Assembly (NCBI GenBank): GCA_040285825.1
Contig: JAUPSS010000004.1
Location: 5,215,658 to 5,279,657, forward strand
Origin: Eukaryota sp. TZLM1-RC
Taxonomy: Eukaryota > Metamonada: BaSk clade
Length of the DNA stretch: 64,000 bases
Reading direction: 5' to 3'
Shown here: positions 62,220 to 64,000 of the stretch, piece after piece
Numbering within the stretch: position 1 is the stretch's first letter
How the letters are laid out: each line of letters starts with the position of its first letter
The notes under the pieces: generated by a model
What the model saw: the letters and a program-made list of their open reading frames with translations, nothing else
What the model was told of the DNA's origin: nothing
The model's database searches: none
Made by a program: the position numbers and the translations under genes

Positions 62220-62556
62220 GGATAAATTTGTTTTTTATTTTTGCTATCAAGATGTCATTTAGTTTTTTAATTGAATGGAATGCAAAAAGCTTCTATATCA
62301 ATCACTTTGAGCATTGTTCAAAATTTATGAGCTTGACATAGCTTCATCATTGCATTCAAACTGCATTTATCACCAAAAGGGTTAGAAACGACACATCATG
62401 AGAATTGATTTTTCTATCAGCAGTGTGAGAAGCATTGACAGAATAAGCCACCATTAGTGATGGAACGATAATTAATCTTGGCAAGACAATTTCCAGAATC
62501 AAACTCAAATTCTCAAATTCTTTGAAAATAATGTATTCTTATATTCATAGATCTCA
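62220..62556. other. spacer between H2B and H4
   Basis: No gene seen. It contains the H4 promoter with an initiator-like ATCTCA adjoining the H4 ATG. Confidence 0.5.
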
Positions 62557-62868
62557 ATGGCTGGCCGTGGAAAAGGTGGAAAAGGTTTAGGTAAAGGTGG
62601 TGCCAAGCGCCATAGAAAGGTTCTTCGTGAAAACATTCAAGGTATTACCAAGCCTGCTATTCGTCGTCTTGCTCGCCGTGGTGGTGTCAAGCGCATATCT
62701 GCTTTGATCTATGATGAAACCCGTACCGTTCTCCGTACTTTCCTCGAAAACGTGATCCGTGACTCTGTTACTTATTGTGAACATGCCAGAAGGAAGACTG
62801 TCACTGCCATGGATGTTGTCTATGCCTTGAAACGTCATGGGCGTGTTTTGTATGGTTTTGGTGTTTAG
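62557..62868 (+). CDS. histone H4
   Basis: 103 residues, full canonical length: the tail [17 protein letters not shown] with acetylatable lysines, then [40 protein letters not shown] and the GRVLYGFGV end. Very few differences from animal and plant H4 (for example Glu at 24 after LR, Cys in YCEHA). Single exon. It is followed 13 bases after the stop by the histone hairpin. Confidence 0.98.
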   Translation: MAGRGKGGKGLGKGGAKRHRKVLRENIQGITKPAIRRLARRGGVKRISALIYDETRTVLRTFLENVIRDSVTYCEHARRKTVTAMDVVYALKRHGRVLYGFGV

Positions 62869-62881
62869 GATTTTGTTGTGG

Positions 62882-62897
62882 GGTGTTTTTCAACACT
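62882..62897 (+). terminator. histone 3' stem-loop of H4
   Basis: GGTGTTTTTCAACACT, the same 16-nt hairpin as H2B, 14 nt after the stop. No purine-rich histone downstream element is obvious in the next 40 bp. Confidence 0.85.
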
Positions 62898-63514
62898 AGA
62901 GCGTGCTTTTGTTTTGGCTTTGATATAAATGTTTCTGTTTTAGATTGTCAGTGATTTCCCATCTTCCCCAACATTATACTTTATCACTGTTGCACTGAAC
63001 GTCTATACATTTTGATGTCATTTTTTGCCTGCTTCTTCCACCTTTTTCTTCATTTCGTTCTTCGTATTTGTCCTCCAATGACCGAGCAGATTATCTTAGC
63101 CTTGTCAGTTGCCGCATTTCTGTGTGATGGTGATTTCCCTCCCAAAATTTGGACATTTAAGGAGATGATCGTTAATTCTTCCCATCAATTCTCAACTTTA
63201 TTGATTATTAATGTTTAATTGAAAATATTAGATTTTTTCGGTAATGCAATGGCTGTTACACAATGGCGAATACTGTAAAATAAGACGTCCAAACATCACT
63301 ACTTTATTGGAAGCATTTAGCTATAGCAAATTAGGGAAAGAATAGTTGTGCATAAGGTGCAATACTGATGGGCGGTTTATCAAAATGCTTTTTGCTACTC
63401 TGTTATCAAAAAAAAACAAATTTTCCCAAATGCGACAGAAAGCATAGTAATCACAGAGAACGACACAGAAAGGAAATTTATATCAAAATATCTATTTACA
63501 AACAAAAAAGTACA
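62898..63514. other. intergenic, no gene seen
   Basis: Spacer between the H4 hairpin and the 3' end of the WD40 gene. No conserved frame; histone H3 is not in this window. Confidence 0.5.
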
Positions 63515-64000
63515 CTAATCGATATCAACCCACACAAAAATCTTACCTAATCGTGAAATGACTGCAATATTACTGTCCAACAAACAAAGATCACTCAGTG
63601 ACTCACCAAGGTCAGCAATACCATATCCAGCCAGAGAAGGAGTATCATGATCATCATTGAGATCAGAGCATGGAATAGAGTTATCCATCAAAATACCTTG
63701 ATCCACGTCAAACTTCCATAGTATCATTTTCCCTCCATCGCAGACTGAAACAAGGGTATAAGTAATGTGTCGGTCTTGTGTCGGCCGAAACTTTAAACTG
63801 GTTACCCAATTGGTATGACCAACACATCTTCCTAATATCTTAGCTTCACTATTGAAGAGGTAAATAATGTTGTCTTCCGCTGCAACTGCAACGAGACATG
63901 AATCAGAGGAGAGAGCCAATGCACGGAAAGCGGTGTTGCTAAAGTGTTCATGAATGACGTTTCCTGATTGAATATCCACACAGACAAGCTTTCCTTCCAA
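63515..64000 (-). CDS. WD40-repeat protein, C-terminal part (runs off the edge)
   Basis: The C-terminal 161 residues of a beta-propeller protein whose start lies beyond the right edge. Repeats visible: ALALSSDSCLVAVAAEDNIIYLFN, then GRCVGHTNWVTSLKFRP and LVSVCDGGKMILWKFDVD (blades with GH and W-K/W-D-like ends), then LLDSNIAVISRLGKIFVWVD. The VGHTNWVTSLKFRP spacing and late blade resemble the WDR20/WDR44/creC group, which act as scaffolds for deubiquitinases or Rab proteins. The exact family cannot be fixed from a partial protein. Confidence 0.75.
   Translation of the reverse strand: MEGKLVCVDIQSGNVIHEHFSNTAFRALALSSDSCLVAVAAEDNIIYLFNSEAKILGRCVGHTNWVTSLKFRPTQDRHITYTLVSVCDGGKMILWKFDVDQGILMDNSIPCSDLNDDHDTPSLAGYGIADLGESLSDLCLLDSNIAVISRLGKIFVWVDID

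Noticed and set aside
1-64000. tRNA, rRNA genes and CRISPR arrays
   Set aside because: I scanned for the tRNA B-box pattern (GGTTCRANNC) and for regularly spaced short repeats. The few GTTCGA-like matches fall in coding sequence or retroelements without a matching A-box, and no spaced repeat array is present.

Overview
The window looks like nuclear DNA of a flagellated, intron-poor protist with AT-rich DNA. The evidence is a set of clearly eukaryotic genes: histones H2A, H2B and H4, ESCRT-III Vps24, an AP-4-like beta adaptin, eIF4E, a CENP-E-type kinesin, a USP25/28-like deubiquitinase, a type II CAAX-protease homologue and a CFAP100-type axonemal protein. TAA, TAG and TGA all end conserved genes, so the code is standard; this argues against ciliates, hexamitin diplomonads and code-altered oxymonads. 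Only two introns could be demonstrated, of 26 and 32 nt, sharing near-identical ends. Together with TCA-type initiator-like sequences at several start codons this is reminiscent of parabasalids, but the lineage is not settled.

Layout: 1-3.9 kb is a decayed element combining a cysteine-rich repeat ORF, a 2A-like motif, a PolB/DnaQ-type exonuclease domain and a Fanzor (eukaryotic TnpB-like) nuclease. 4.0-8.6 kb holds CFAP100, a retroelement piece and a pseudokinase. 9.2-11.4 kb is retroelement debris with a 90-bp inverted-repeat element inside it. 11.8-18.5 kb holds a MAPEG protein, an unrecognised Pro-rich gene, the USP, retroelement tails and VPS24. 18.6-22.1 kb is retroelements, including the only reverse transcriptase core. 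22.2-27.4 kb holds the CAAX-protease homologue, eIF4E and a BTB protein with a glycine-rich tail. 28-32 kb is further retroelement copies. 32.4-47.7 kb holds an EGF-like surface protein, the giant kinesin, an MMPL/RND transporter and a CAMK-like kinase split by the 26-nt intron. 48.8-58.8 kb is nested retroelements and two more Fanzor remnants bracketing AP-4 beta. 58.9-60.0 kb is a gag-only LTR retrotransposon with identical LTRs. 61.2-62.9 kb is the histone cluster, and a WD40 gene runs off the right edge.

The genes do not form one pathway. They are ordinary housekeeping loci (chromatin, translation, ESCRT/adaptor trafficking, mitosis, cilium) embedded in mobile-element debris. The strongest novelties are the exonuclease-Fanzor element with its 2A-like motif, the tiny introns with a fused branch-site/3' splice motif, metazoan-style histone 3' hairpins on all three histone genes (with an H2A.X-type tail on H2A), the gag-only LTR element, and several families of 5'-truncated non-LTR elements whose C-termini resemble a restriction-like endonuclease and which leave 12-13 bp target duplications. 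All product calls come from reading motifs by eye; no database search was run.
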